From the NCBI GenBank assembly GCA_039707655.1, contig CM077672.1, forward strand, positions 354,312,031 to 354,376,030: a stretch of 64,000 nt of DNA, written 5' to 3'. Within the stretch, counting starts at the first letter, position 1; each line of letters begins with the position of its first letter. Positions 36,826 to 48,480 of this stretch are shown here, piece by piece. The translations under genes and the position numbers were made by a program. This DNA is from Elymus sibiricus. Lineage: Eukaryota > Streptophyta > Magnoliopsida > Poales > Poaceae. The notes under the pieces were generated by a model. It had not been told where the DNA came from and did no database searches. It was given only the letters and a program-made list of their open reading frames with translations.

Positions 36826-37033
36826 ACATCATCAACATCATCCAAGTACGTTTGCTCAAACACTCATCTCCTTGCATTTACTTTGTTTACTTTATTTGCT
36901 ATTTGCCTCTCGTTTTCATCTCCCCCACTTCTAAAACATTTTTACAAAAATATAAAAATATTTTCCGTTTGCCTTTTTGCGTGTTTTTCTATTTGCCTTT
37001 TTGTTTGCTTGCTATCTTGTTTGCGTAGTCACG

Positions 37034-39115
37034 ATGTCTCAAGAAAATACAAAATTGTGTGATTTTTCCAATACCAATAATAATGATTTTATTAGTACTC
37101 CGATTGCTCCTCCCGCCACTAGTGCGGAGACTTGTGATATTAATGCCGCTTTTCTAAATCTTGTCATGAAAGATCAATTTTCCGGTAGTCCTAATGAAGA
37201 TGCCGCATCCCATCTTAATACTTTCGTAGAATCGTACGACATGCAAAAGAAAAAAGATGTGGATAATGATATTGTGAAATTAAAATTATTCCCGTTCTCA
37301 TTGCGGGATCGTGCTAAAATCTGGTTTTCATCTTTACCACGAAATAGTACAATTCTTGGGATAGGTGTAAAGATGCTTTTATTACTAAATATTTTCCTCC
37401 CGCGAAAATTATTTCTCTACGAAATCAAATTATGAATTTTAAGAAACTTGATCATGAACATGTTGCCCAATCTTGGGAGAGGATGAAATTAATGATAAGA
37501 AATTTCCCTACTCATGGTTTAAATTTATGGATGATCATACAAAAAATTTATGCGGGATTGAATTTTGTTTCTAGAAATCTTTTAGATTCCGCCGCGGGTG
37601 GAACGTTTATGGAAATTACTTTGGGTGAAGCTACTAAATTGCTTGATAATATTATGGCTAATTATTCACAATGGCATACTGAAAGTGTTCCTACTAGTAA
37701 GAAAGTGAATTCCATTGAAGAAATTAATACTTTGAATGATAAAGTTGATGCTCTTATGAAATTGGTTGCTAGTAAAAATGTTCCTATTGATCCTAATGAT
37801 GTTCCTTTGTCTACTTTGATTGATCAAAATAATGATCCCGTAGATGTGAATTTTGTCTCACGAAACAATTTTGGTAATAATGCTTATAGAGGTAATTTCA
37901 ATGCTAGACCGTTTCCCGAAAATTCCTCTAATAATTATGGCAATCCTTATGGTAATTCCTATGATAATAATAGGATACCTTCTAATCTTGAAAGTAAATT
38001 TAAAGAATTTATTAGTGCTCAAAAAGTTTTCAATGCTACGGTAGAAGAAAAATTGAGTAAACTTGATGATATGGCTAGGAGCATTGATAGAATTACTCAT
38101 GATGTGAAAAATCTTAAGATAAAAATTCTGCCACCTAAAATTGATATTAGTGAATCAATTAAAGCTTTACATGTCTCCATGGATGAGAGGAAGAAAATAA
38201 CCGCTATGCTAAGAGTAAACGAGAATTTTTAGAAAAAGCGATTCCTCCCGGTTTTTATCGTAGTAATGATGAAGAAGTTAAAATGATTGGTGTTTCATCT
38301 ATTGATTCTTTATTTATTAATATAAAAATTGATGAAAAGGGGACTGGAGAAGAGTCAACTTTAATTAGTAGGCGTCCCCATTATTCGGAGGGTGACAATC
38401 TTGATAAGAAAATTGAAAAAGTGGGTTTGGAGAGGTAAAAACTTTAAATAGCGATGTGCCCACTCTCTTGGATTGCAAAGACTTTAATTTTGATAATTTT
38501 TCTTTTATTGAGTGTATTTCTTTGCTGCAATCCATGTTAAATTCACCCAATGCTTATGAGCAAAATAAAGCTTTTACTAAACACATCGTAGAAGCATTAA
38601 TGAAAGCGTTAGAAGAGAAACTTGAGCTAGAGATTTCAATTCCTAGAAAATTACATGATGAATGGGAACCCACCATTAAATTTAAGATTAAAAATTATGA
38701 GTGCAATGCTTTATTTGATTTGGGTGCTAGTGTTTATACAATTCCAAAATCTCTATGTGATGTGTTAGGGTTTACCGATATGGATGAATGCTCTCTTAAT
38801 TTGCATCTTGCGGATTCTACTATTAAAAAGCCTTTGGGAAGAATTAATGATGTTCTTATTCTTGCAAATAGAAATTATGTGCCCATTGATTTTATTGTGC
38901 TTGATATTGATTGCAATCCTACTTGCCCCATAATACTTGGTAGACCGTTTTTATGAACTATAGGTGCCGTTATTGATATGAAAGAAGGGAATATAAAATT
39001 TTAATTTCCACTAAAGAAAGTTATGGAGCATTTCCCTAGAAAAAGAATTAAAGAACCATATGAATCCATTATGAGGGCCACTTATGGAATCAACTTGAAA
39101 AATGACAACACTTGA
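37034..39115 (+). pseudogene. Element E gag-protease, broken
   Basis: The ATG at 37034 (MSQENTKLCD) is preceded by a leader homologous to A and F. The gag core has VMKDQFSGSPNEDA and LKLFPFSLRDRAKIWF (about 37165-37325). A frame change near 37350 leads to a long second piece with LDHEHVAQSWERMK (37441 on) and an Asn/Gly-rich linker. Further frame changes lie near 38215 and 38432. The protease part has FDLGASVYTIPKSL (about 38715) and PIILGRPFL (about 38930). It is cut by TGA at 38954-38956 and TAA near 39002. The frame would end LKNDNT at 39113-39115. The same architecture occurs in F. This would be a gag-protease-only element depending on a partner for copying and integration. Confidence 0.88.
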
Positions 39116-41742
39116 AACTATGCATTATGCCTAGCTAGGGGCATAAAACAATAGCGCTTGTTGGGAGGCAACCCAATGAATAAAATAATTTTTTTTTAAA
39201 GTTTCTGTTATGGTGTGTTTTTACTGTCATGCTACTGGTATCATGGTGTTTTTGTGTTTTTAATTAGTGTTTGTGCCAAGTGGAACCTTTGAGATGATTT
39301 GGAACATAGTATGATTGATGCTGTTTGAAAAACAGAAACTTTTGTGTCCGGTACAGAAAATTTGTTTCTGTACTGGAGCGTGAAAAAATTCTGAAATTTT
39401 TACCCAGTATTGGTATATGAATTTCCCACGTCTTCATAATTTTTCAGAATTTTTGGAGTTACATAAGTATGGTTTCTAAATAGATTGCTACAGACTGTTC
39501 TGTTTTTGACAGATTTTGTTTTTGATGTGTTGCTGGCTTGTTTTGATGAATCTATGGATTGTATCATGGGGTATAAGCCATGGTGAAGTTGGAGTACAGT
39601 AGGTTTAATGCAAAAATAAAATATGAATGGGTTTGCAACAGTACTTATAGTAGTGATTTGTTTTATTATACTAACGGATCTCACGAAGGTTTTGTTGAGT
39701 TTTGTGTGATTGAAGTTTTCAAGTTTTGAGTGAGATCACGATGGATGAAGGAATACGGAGTAGCAAAAGCCTAAGCTTGGGGATGCCTGAGGCACCCCAA
39801 GGTAAAATTCTAGGAAGACTCAAGCGTCTAAGCTTGGGGATGCCCCGGAAGGCATCCCCTCTTTATTCTACCAACCATCGGTAATTTTACTTGGAGCTAT
39901 ATTTTTATTCGTCACATGATATGTGTTTTGCTTGGAGCATCGTGTATTATATGAGTCTTTGCTTTACTTTCTGTTTAGTTTTTCACAATCATCTTTTCTG
40001 GACACACCTATTTTGAGAGAGCCACACGTTATCATCATAATTTGTTAGAATACTCTATGTGCTTCACTTAAATTTTTTGAGCTAGGCAGTTGCTCTAGTG
40101 CTTCACTTAAATCTTTTTGATCATGGTGGCGGATATATTTTGTAGAAATTAACTTTCATGCTTCACTTATATTATTTTGAAAGTTGTTAAAATTTTAAAG
40201 AAATTTGCTCTCATGCTTCACTTAAATTATTTTGAGAGTTGAGAAAATTTTGAAGAAATGAATTCTCTTGCTTCACTTATATTATTTTGAGAATTGATAA
40301 GATGAAATTTTGAAGAAATGAATTCTCTTGCTTCACTTATATTATTTTGAGAATTGTTAAGACTGAAATTTTGAAGAAATATTTGCACTCTCATGCTTCA
40401 CTTATATCTTTTTGAGAGTTGATGTGGTAATCAATAGTAACGGTAATTTGCATGAGATATGAATTTGGTCCCAAAGTGATGAATATTCAAGAGGGATATA
40501 GATAAAAACTTTCATATAGATCATTGGATAGGATGAGTGTGATTCCTTGCAATAGTTTTGCGATATGGAAGTAGTAATATGTGAATGATGTTAGTGAGTA
40601 ATTGTGGTTTAGTAAGAATATTGGTGTTAAGGTCTGTGATTCCCTATGCATGCACATTAAGTCAATAGTTATGCAACGAAATTACATCCTACTTATGGTG
40701 CATTATTCGGTGTTAGTTATGTTCAATGCATGTTTATGACCGTTTTCGTTTTTTGGTTGGTCGCTTCTCAATCTATTTGCTAGCCTTCATTTGTACTAAG
40801 CGGAAAACTGCTTGTGCATCCAAACTCCTTAAACCCAGTTTTGCCAATTGAGTCCACCATACCTACCTATATGCGGTATTCCAATGCCGTTCCAAGTAAA
40901 TTTGCATGTGCCAACTCTAAATTTCAAAATAATATTTCTGTTTTGTGTGCTCGTACCGCTCATGAAGCGGAGGGGGGTGGCCAATTTTCCATGCTAGGAG
41001 GATTATTCTCTCGATGAGTGTTTATTCACTTGTCATTGCACGAGAGTGTGGCGGTATTAGGGATGCCCAGTCCCGCATTGAAATCAAAAATTAATAAACA
41101 ACAAAATTCCTTGGAAAGTGATGGTTTGGAGGGCACCCGTGGATACGGCTCGCCATGGATTGTGAAATAAATGGTGGAAAGGAAATGAATTTTACTTTCT
41201 GTTTGGGAACCGCCTATAGTTGTTCTTGCATGGAAGATATTGGAAATTCTCATTCGTTTTCGTTGACAGGCAAAGCATGCCTCCCAAAATATTTTTATCT
41301 CTTTAATTTCAGCTTTGAGCTCTGGCACATTTGACAAATCTTTGCTTCCCTCTGCGAAGGGCCTATCTATTTACTTTTATGCAATTTTTATTTTTCTTGA
41401 GTCTCCATCTTCTCTTACAAAAGCACCAACTAGGGAACACTATAGTCATACTTGTGCATTGGATGTAGCTAATTTCGAGTGTGTTCCATGAATGGATCAA
41501 TGATTGAACATAATGGGCTTGGGATAACTTTCTTTAGCATTGATATTTTGAAAGACATGGTTGCTTGTTAGCATTGTTTGAGTATTGATGTTTTCATGTC
41601 AAATTATAGACTATTGCTTTGAATCATTCTAGTCCATTGTCCATGCTACAAAAGAAAATATTATGAGATAAATATGATGGGCAGCATTTCACATCAAAAA
41701 TTCTGTTTTTATCATTTACCTACTCAAGGACGAGCAGGAATT
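39116..41742 (+). other. Element E non-coding internal tail
   Basis: About 2.6 kb, homologous to 3467-5963 of A. It contains the hairpin array at 40050-40425. No supported gene. Short frames on both strands (for example 39400-39684 minus, 41026-41337 minus) are shadows. Confidence 0.78.
40050..40425 (+). repeat. Tandem array of stem-loop units in element E
   Basis: Seven GCTTCACTTA units. Paired arms include AACTTTC/GAAAGTT (40151-40157/40179-40185), CTCTC/GAGAG (40208-40212/40234-40238), AATTCTC/GAGAATT twice (40261-40267/40289-40295 and 40321-40327/40349-40355) and ACTCTC/GAGAGT (40387-40392/40414-40419). Two adjacent units are nearly identical 60-base duplicates. Confidence 0.78.
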
Positions 41743-41756
41743 AAGCTTGGGGATGC
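41743..41756 (+). other. Element E polypurine tract
   Basis: AAGCTTGGGGATGC directly before the 3' LTR. Confidence 0.8.
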
Positions 41757-43333
41757 TGATACGTCTCTGACGTATCTATAATTTTTGATTGTTCCATGCT
41801 GTTATAATATCAATCTTGGATGTTTTTATAATCATTTACAGCAATTTTATATCATTTTTGGAGACTAACCTATTAACTCAGTGCCCAGTGCCAGTTGCTG
41901 TTTTCTGCCTTGTTTTTATTTCATGGAAAATCAATATCAAACGAAGTCCAAATACAGTGAAACTTTGTGGAGATTTTTTCTTGGGCATGAAGAATACTGG
42001 AAGCTTCGGGAGGAAGCCATAAGAACTTGGTGGGCCCCACGAGCCACCAGGGCGCGCCTGGGGGGGCCAGGCGTGCCCTGGTGCCTTGTGGGCCCCACCA
42101 AGCCCCGTTTGACCTAATTCTTGGACTATAAATTCCCAAAAAATCCAAAACCCTAGGGGGAGTCCACGATATACTTTTTTCGCCGCCGCAAGTTTCTGTT
42201 CCAGAGAGATCCCATCTGGAGGCCTTCTCCGGTAATCTGCCGGAGGGGGAATCGATCACGGAGGGGTTCTACATCAACCTTGCTGCCCTTCCGATGATGC
42301 GTGAGTAGTTCACCACAGACCTACGGGTCCATAGGCAGTAGTTAGATGGCTTCTTCTCTCTTTTTGATCTTCAATACAATGTTCTCCTCGATGTTCTTGG
42401 AGATCTATCCGATGTAATCTCTTTTTGCGGTGTGTTTGTTGGGATCCGATGAATTGTGAGTTTATGATCAGATTATCTATGAAAGTATTTGAGTCTTTGC
42501 TGGTCTCTTTTATGCATGATTATTATAGCCTCGTATTTCTTCTCTGATCTATTGATTTGGTTTGGCCAACTAAGTTGATTTGTCTTGCAGTGGGAAGAGG
42601 TGCTTTGTAGTGGGTTCGATGTTGCGGTGCTCAATCCCAGTGACAGAAGGGGACATGACACGTATGTATCATTGCTACTAAGGATAACAAGATGGGATCT
42701 ATTCATTGGGTTTATTAATTCGTGAGTTTGTCTTGTCTACATCATGTCATCGTTCCTAAAGCATTACTCTGTTCTTTATGATCTTAATACACTAGATGCA
42801 TGCTGGATAGCCCATCGATGTGTGGAGTAATAGTAGTAGATGCAGACAGTATCGGTCTACTAATCTTGGACGTGATGCCTATATACATGATCATTGCCTA
42901 GATATCGTCATGATTATTTGCTTTTCTATCAATGGCCCAACAGTAATTTGTCTTCCCACCGTATGCTACTTTCTCGAGAGAAGCCTCTAGTGAAACCTAT
43001 GGCCCCCGGGTCTTATCAATCTCAAATTACTAAAACCCTAAAAATATTGTTGCTATCTTTTGTTTTCTATTTTATTTAGTATTTTGCTGCAATCTTTCAA
43101 TCTATCAAATACAATTTAATCTTGCAATCTTACCGCCAACGGATTGACAACCCCTTGTTTGCGTTGGGTGCAAGGATTTGTTGCTTGTGTGCAGGTGCTG
43201 TTTTAACGAGGTGTTGCGTGATTCTCCTACTGGTTCAATAACCTTGGTTTCATATCGAGGGAAATACTTATCTCTACTGTGCTGCATCATCCCTTCCTCT
43301 TCGGGGAAATACCAACGCAAGCTACAAGTAGCA
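41757..43333 (+). repeat. Element E 3' LTR
   Basis: 1577 bp partner of 35218-36795. The U3 inverted repeat lies at about 42046-42082 (CACCAGGGCGCGCCTGG with CCAGGCGTGCCCTGGTG, one wobble). Confidence 0.92.
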
Positions 43334-43338
43334 TCGAT
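43334..43338. repeat. Target-site duplication of element E, right copy
   Basis: TCGAT, one base different from TCGAA at 35213-35217. Confidence 0.75.
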
Positions 43339-43410
43339 CCCCTCCATTTCCCCCTCGTAGCCGTAGGTCACCACCGCATAGCCGTGCCCCTGGCTCCGCT
43401 CGCGCTCACC
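43339..43410 (+). repeat. Element B 3' LTR, second part
   Basis: A short GC-rich stretch continuing the B LTR after E. It is cut by the CACTA terminus at 43411. The rest of the LTR must lie right of the window. Confidence 0.6.
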
Positions 43411-43590
43411 CACTACAAGAAATATGCTAACTTGCGACCATCAATATTGGTCACTGAATGGTCATTGTTTTCCATTTGTGACCTATTTGTGACCAAAAAC
43501 AGTTGGTCAAAAGCTGGCCGTCTTTAATGAAACTTAACGACCTTCTTTGTGATATGGTCGCAGAAGGTTGCGACCAAAATAAAAGGTCGT
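43411..43590 (+). mobile_element. CACTA DNA transposon, left terminus
   Basis: It begins CACTACAAGAAATATGCTAA, a CACTA-type terminal inverted repeat. The following 160 bases carry subterminal GGTCG/GACCA words in both orientations (for example about 43434, 43460, 43494, 43536, 43557, 43572, 43585). The 3 bases before it are ACC, a candidate target duplication. Element D interrupts it at 43591; the transposase region and right end are outside the window. Confidence 0.8.
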
Positions 43591-44037
43591 TGATACGTCT
43601 CCGTCGTATCTACTTTTCCAAAAACTTTTGCTCTTGTTTTAACCTCTAATTTGCATGATTTGAATGGAACTAACCCGGACTGACGTTGTTTTTCAGCAAA
43701 AGTTCTTGGAATTGGACGAAACTTTTTGGAGAATTTTTCTGGAATATATAAAAAATATTGGCGCAAGAATCACCAGAGGGGGGGCCGCCCAGTTCCCACG
43801 AGGCACCAGGGCGCGCCACCCCCCTAGGCGTGCCCTGGTACCTCGTGGGGCCCACGTGGCTCCGTCTGACCTAATTCCAACGCTATAAATTCCTATTTTC
43901 GGAGAAAAAATAAAGGAGGAAGTTTTATTGCGTTTCACGATACGGAGCCGCCGCCACCTCCTGTTCTTCATCGGGAGGCCAGATCTGGAGTCTGTTTTGG
44001 GCTCCTGAGAGGGGGATCTTCCGGCATCGTCATCATC
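43591..44037 (+). repeat. Element D 5' LTR, first part
   Basis: 447 bp of U3 and early R. It has an inverted repeat at about 43791-43848 (GAGGCACCAGGGCGCGCC with GGCGTGCCCTGGTACCTC, two wobble-type differences) and TATAAAT at 43884-43890. It is interrupted by C after TCATC. Confidence 0.85.
44033..44037. repeat. Target-site duplication of element C, left copy
   Basis: TCATC, repeated exactly at 61742-61746. Joining the D LTR across one copy restores a continuous LTR. Confidence 0.94.
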
Positions 44038-47000
44038 TGTAACATCCCAAAATTTGGAATGTTAAATAAATAAATTGAATGAATGATTGTTTGATTGAGT
44101 GATTGAAAATTGAGTGAAATTTGAAACTTTTTAAAACTTTTGAATGAGGAGGAATAAAATGACTTTCCCCTTTGTGTTTGATTTCCAATTCATCCAATTC
44201 AAATCAAATGAGAGAAGATGACATGACTTCTTCAAATGATGGATTTGAAAATTTGATTTGAAAAGTTCTAAAATATTCTATTTGGAATTATTTTCATTTG
44301 ATTCCATTTCTATTTTAAAGTTTGAATGGATTCAAATTCACTTGCCCAAAATTCAAAAAAACAAATTGAGAGGAGGAACATGACCCTCCAAACCAGGGAC
44401 ACTTTTTTGAAATTTTTGAACCATAAAACCAAAGGGGTCATTTGAAAATTATTTGCAAAAAGAAATAAAAACAATTTAGTCATTTTCTGAAAAATAATTT
44501 TTTCAAAAGTATTTATTTTGGCCGTGTAAAAATGTTCATCAGATGGAATTTATTTTTCTGATCATTTTGGTATTTAATACTTCTATATTTGGATTTGATA
44601 TGATCTTGCAAATCAAGTTTTCCTTCTCTGTTTTATTAAAAAGGAAAAAAATCCGTTTTATTAGGAAACTACCGAAGCCCACTAGGAAAGGATCAGGCCC
44701 AGGATCCCCAGCCGGACCCGAATCCCCTCCGAAGCGGCCACCGCCCCACCCCGCGCTCTCTCTCTTCCACTGACCCGTGGATCCCACCGCCCGATCCCGA
44801 ACCCCACCGGCCATCTCCTTCCTTACCCTCGCCGCACCTTCCTTCGCCGGAGATTCGCCGGATCTCCCCGGATCCGAGCGCAGACGCTGCCCCTGCTCCA
44901 AGTCGAGCCCCTCCCTATAAAAGGAGGATCCCAGAACCCCGTTCCGCCCGTTTCCCCCTCGCCCGATCCTCTCCTCTCGCCGGAATCTCTCGCCGGAGTC
45001 CCGAGCGCCGCCACATCGCCATTTGCCACGCCCCGTTCGCTCCCGACGCCCTAGACCGCCAAAGCCACCACCACTGGATCTGCCTCGAAACGGCGCGTCC
45101 GCCCGTGCGCTTCCCTGAGCTTCAGAGCCACCGGAGCCCTGACGACAACCCCAACCGAGCACCACCGCCGCCCCGAAGCTCGCCGTCGTCCCTCGAGTCG
45201 TCCTCGGCCTCGCCTGAGCCCACCAGGAGACGCGTCGCCCTCGTCTTCATCCCTACGACCACCTCCCGGAGCACGAAGACCGCCGGAGCACTCGCCTGCG
45301 ACGCACCCGAGCCCCTGCCGCCGACGTCGACCTCGCCTGAGCTCCTCTCTCCTCTGTAAGTCGCCGGAGATCCCATCACCGTTAGATCTAGGGTGAACGG
45401 TTAGGATTAGATCGCGTTTTTTTTTTAATTAATTGTCGAAACGTTTTCTATTAGGAGCCGGCCGTCCGCCCGAAACCCTCGCTCACGCACACCTCTCGGC
45501 CAATCACAGACCTCCACGTAGCCCATGTCCGTTAGGATGGAATTCTCTTTTTCTGTTTTTGTTTTATTTAACAGAATAGTTTCTGTTTTTGTTTTCTGAA
45601 TATCTCTTAGGTTTTTAAGTAATTTTAGTTGATTCTTTTTGATTTGTGTCAAAAAAATTATCTAGTTTCTGTATATATAAAGTTTGACCATATTTGAATA
45701 TTTAAAATTTGAATTCAAACAGATTTGATTTAAATCTTGTTTTGTGAATAACTTGAGTTTAAAAATAGCTTTTTAGTTGATTCTTTTTGCTACTAGTCAT
45801 TAGTGACTTTATTTAACAGTAGGTAGAATTTGAGAATTTTTCGAATATTTTAAATTAGGATTTTTAACGAACCAGATTGTATTTTAGTTCTTTTTAGGTT
45901 TATTTCAATTTCTTTTGTTCTAAATTGTTTTAATTTATTTTCTTTTATATTAGTTGATAAGTTTTACTTTGTTTTCTGTTAGTTAACAGTAGTATTTCAA
46001 CCAAGTTTATTTTTTTATGTTATTTATTACTTTTGATAGCATGAAATCAATTCCAGTTTCATAATAACTTGCAAATTGGTTTCATTGCTAGTTGGAGTTC
46101 CTATTTGAAAATATTTTTATAAAGTGTTTTATAGGTTTTACTTTCTGTTAGTTTAGTTGTTTTATATTATTATTTTTTGTTATTTTTATTATCTTAGTGT
46201 TTTCTTTGCTGTTATGTTCTATTAGTTAGAAAAGTCATATTGTTTAGTGTGTTGTTTTCATAGTTCTTAGTTGTTCTTCAAAAGTAATTCCTCTGCTAGT
46301 AAAAATATTTGATAAATGCCTTTGCTAGATTTTAATTTGTTGTTGTTTTGTTGCTGTTGATAAATGGGTTAATTGTAGGAAAACCTTTTCTTAGTTGCTT
46401 GATGAAGATTTATTGATTTTAACTTTTGTCTTAAGTATTTCTTTCATCACACTCTTTTGTGTTTAGTTTTGTGCTTTGTGTTGCTATTTGTGTGATAGTA
46501 TTGATTGCTAGAAGTGATTGCTTATAAGAGTGTAATGTTTGATTATATAGATTTTTCTTCGGAGAGTGACGAATAATTCTATCAAGTTATTTCTGAGAGC
46601 GATATTTATCTTCATCAACCCTACCAGGCAAGTTCACTTTGACCATTTATTTCATACCTACGTTTTATTGCATGTAGTGACATCATTCAACAAATCCCTC
46701 CAGTAGTATTATTGAATTCTTGTAATTGGGTAGAATGCATGAGGTAGGAACCCACTCCTTGTTACTGAAGCCCCGGGACGTTGTTTGTCTTACTGCTATG
46801 CTACGCTAAAGTAGACGGGGTTGGTATGAGTGTTCGAGAGTGGTGTGAGGTGAAGGACTCTACGTCAAAGACGACAACTTCATGAAGACATTTTCAAGTC
46901 CTGCATCTTCAAGACCTCAAGACTTCGAGACTCGAGAAACAAGTTTTCAATACACACTACTGGGTGAGGGATGGATTTGATGGGCACCCTGGAGTAACCA

Positions 47001-47939
47001 GTGGATGGCCGGGATGCATGGAGAAGCGCCATGACATCTTGCGGAAAGCCTCACCCAGACTCAAAGAGACGGATGAATACTTCATGCCCGGAAGCTTACC
47101 TGTGTAGCCACAAGTCATTATGGGCTCTGGCTTGGTTGATCTTTGTTGTGACTCTGGCTGGGCAGTGCTACGAGATGTAGTCGACGTTAGGATTGGATGG
47201 GCACTGACAGTAGTCAGGGAAACACTCTGAAAGACCATGTTTCGTTCGTCCTGTTCTCAAACACCCGGCAGTGCGAGGACTTACAAGGAGGGAACGGATC
47301 TTGTGGGTAAAGTACACAACACTCTGCAGAGTTAAACCTAATCGATTAGCCGTGTCCCCGGTTACGGACAATTTGAGCCTCTGGACTTGGATCTATCTCT
47401 GAACTCTCAACACCACACTGATAATTAATTGTGGGCAACTTATGATACTTGTGGGCATTGAGACATCGGTTGGCGGAACCATGTCATAATAGGTATCTCC
47501 ATAGTGAAAACTCCTGATATTCCTTTGTTGTAGGAAAACAAAATAAAATCAGCTTTTATGCAAAAACTCAGACATAGAGCCACAAAGCTTTATTGCATAT
47601 AGAATAGTCTTTATCTTCTGTTCTTCTATGGTGATCTTGCCGGTACATTCAATGTACTGACCTACACGGCTGCAACGTCTTATGTTGCAGATAAGTTTCT
47701 ACGACGAGTAAGAGTACGATTCAGGGTTACGGTCTACACTCAACCTGCCGTTGGTGTTTATTGGGACTCCACTCCCGTTGACTGTTTCCGCTGAGAATTT
47801 TAAGGTATATATCAGTTTACGTTAATTACATGTGATTGCACTTTGATATATACATTGATGTACTGTGTGTGCCAGCATACTGATCCAGGGATGGCACGGT
47901 CACACAGAGGCTTGACTCGTTTTGAGTCGGGACGCTACA
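44038..47939 (+). repeat. Element C LTR 1
   Basis: 3902 bp. The first 640 bases are AT-rich. A GC-rich block at 44680-45360 has TATAAAAG at 44916-44923, then a T-rich stretch to about 46560. It differs from LTR 3 at nine substitutions and one T-run length (10 versus 9). Confidence 0.95.
44916..44923 (+). promoter_or_regulatory. TATA box of element C LTR 1
   Basis: TATAAAAG lies in a GC-rich promoter-like block. Identical copies occur at 51818-51825 and 58719-58726. Confidence 0.65.
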
Positions 47940-47943
47940 GAGA

Positions 47944-47955
47944 TGGTATCAGAGC
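47944..47955 (+). other. Element C primer-binding site, copy 1
   Basis: TGGTATCAGAGC, complementary to tRNA-iMet, 4 bases after LTR 1. Confidence 0.88.
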
Positions 47956-48480
47956 ACATGTTGACTGTAGGACGTGACGCTAGAAACTGGAAAGCCCTTA
48001 GGAAAGGATTTCTCAAAAACTTTGTTTTCAAAAGATCTTTTAGTTCTCATCTTATCTGACCTTTATCAAATATTCTCTCTTACCTCAAATAGTTAGACAA
48101 TACCCTTTCCCCTTTGACCCCAGAAGGATCAACTGAGACCACTTCGAGAAGGACAAAATATCGAAACAACTGATGGCCACTTCAGAGTATAGAGGATTTC
48201 ACCATGCATTTGAAGAACTGAAGCTACACCAGTTGAAGACTCTAAAGACCCGAAGGATTTGAAGACCCTGAAGCATTCCAATATTTATACGACCTTTAGA
48301 GGACCAAACCCCTGTTATATACTCACGTTAGAGACGATGATTTGTGAGCTGTCATTTGTGTGTGTGTTTTCGACAGCCACAAATAAAATCTATTTTCCAA
48401 ACTATATTGTTTGTATTGTGTGTATCTCTCTCTACCCCTCTCTCTTACACATCTCATCCCAAAAACCTTGGACCCAATAG

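Larger units (their letters stand above)
35218..43333 (+). mobile_element. Element E: complete Sabrina-like LTR retrotransposon with gag-protease
   Basis: 8116 bp with LTRs at 35218-36795 (1578 bp) and 41757-43333 (1577 bp), a decayed tRNA-Asp priming site, a broken gag-protease frame, a long non-coding tail with a seven-unit hairpin array, and the polypurine tract AAGCTTGGGGATGC. There is no reverse transcriptase, RNase H or integrase. It is inserted in the 3' LTR of element B. Confidence 0.92.

Noticed and set aside
44539..45165. A 208-codon minus-strand open frame in element C LTR 1, repeated at 51441-52067 and 58342-58968.
   Set aside because: It lies antisense in a GC-rich promoter-like LTR block, has Gly/Arg-rich low-complexity composition and no domain. 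Its conservation only reflects LTR identity.
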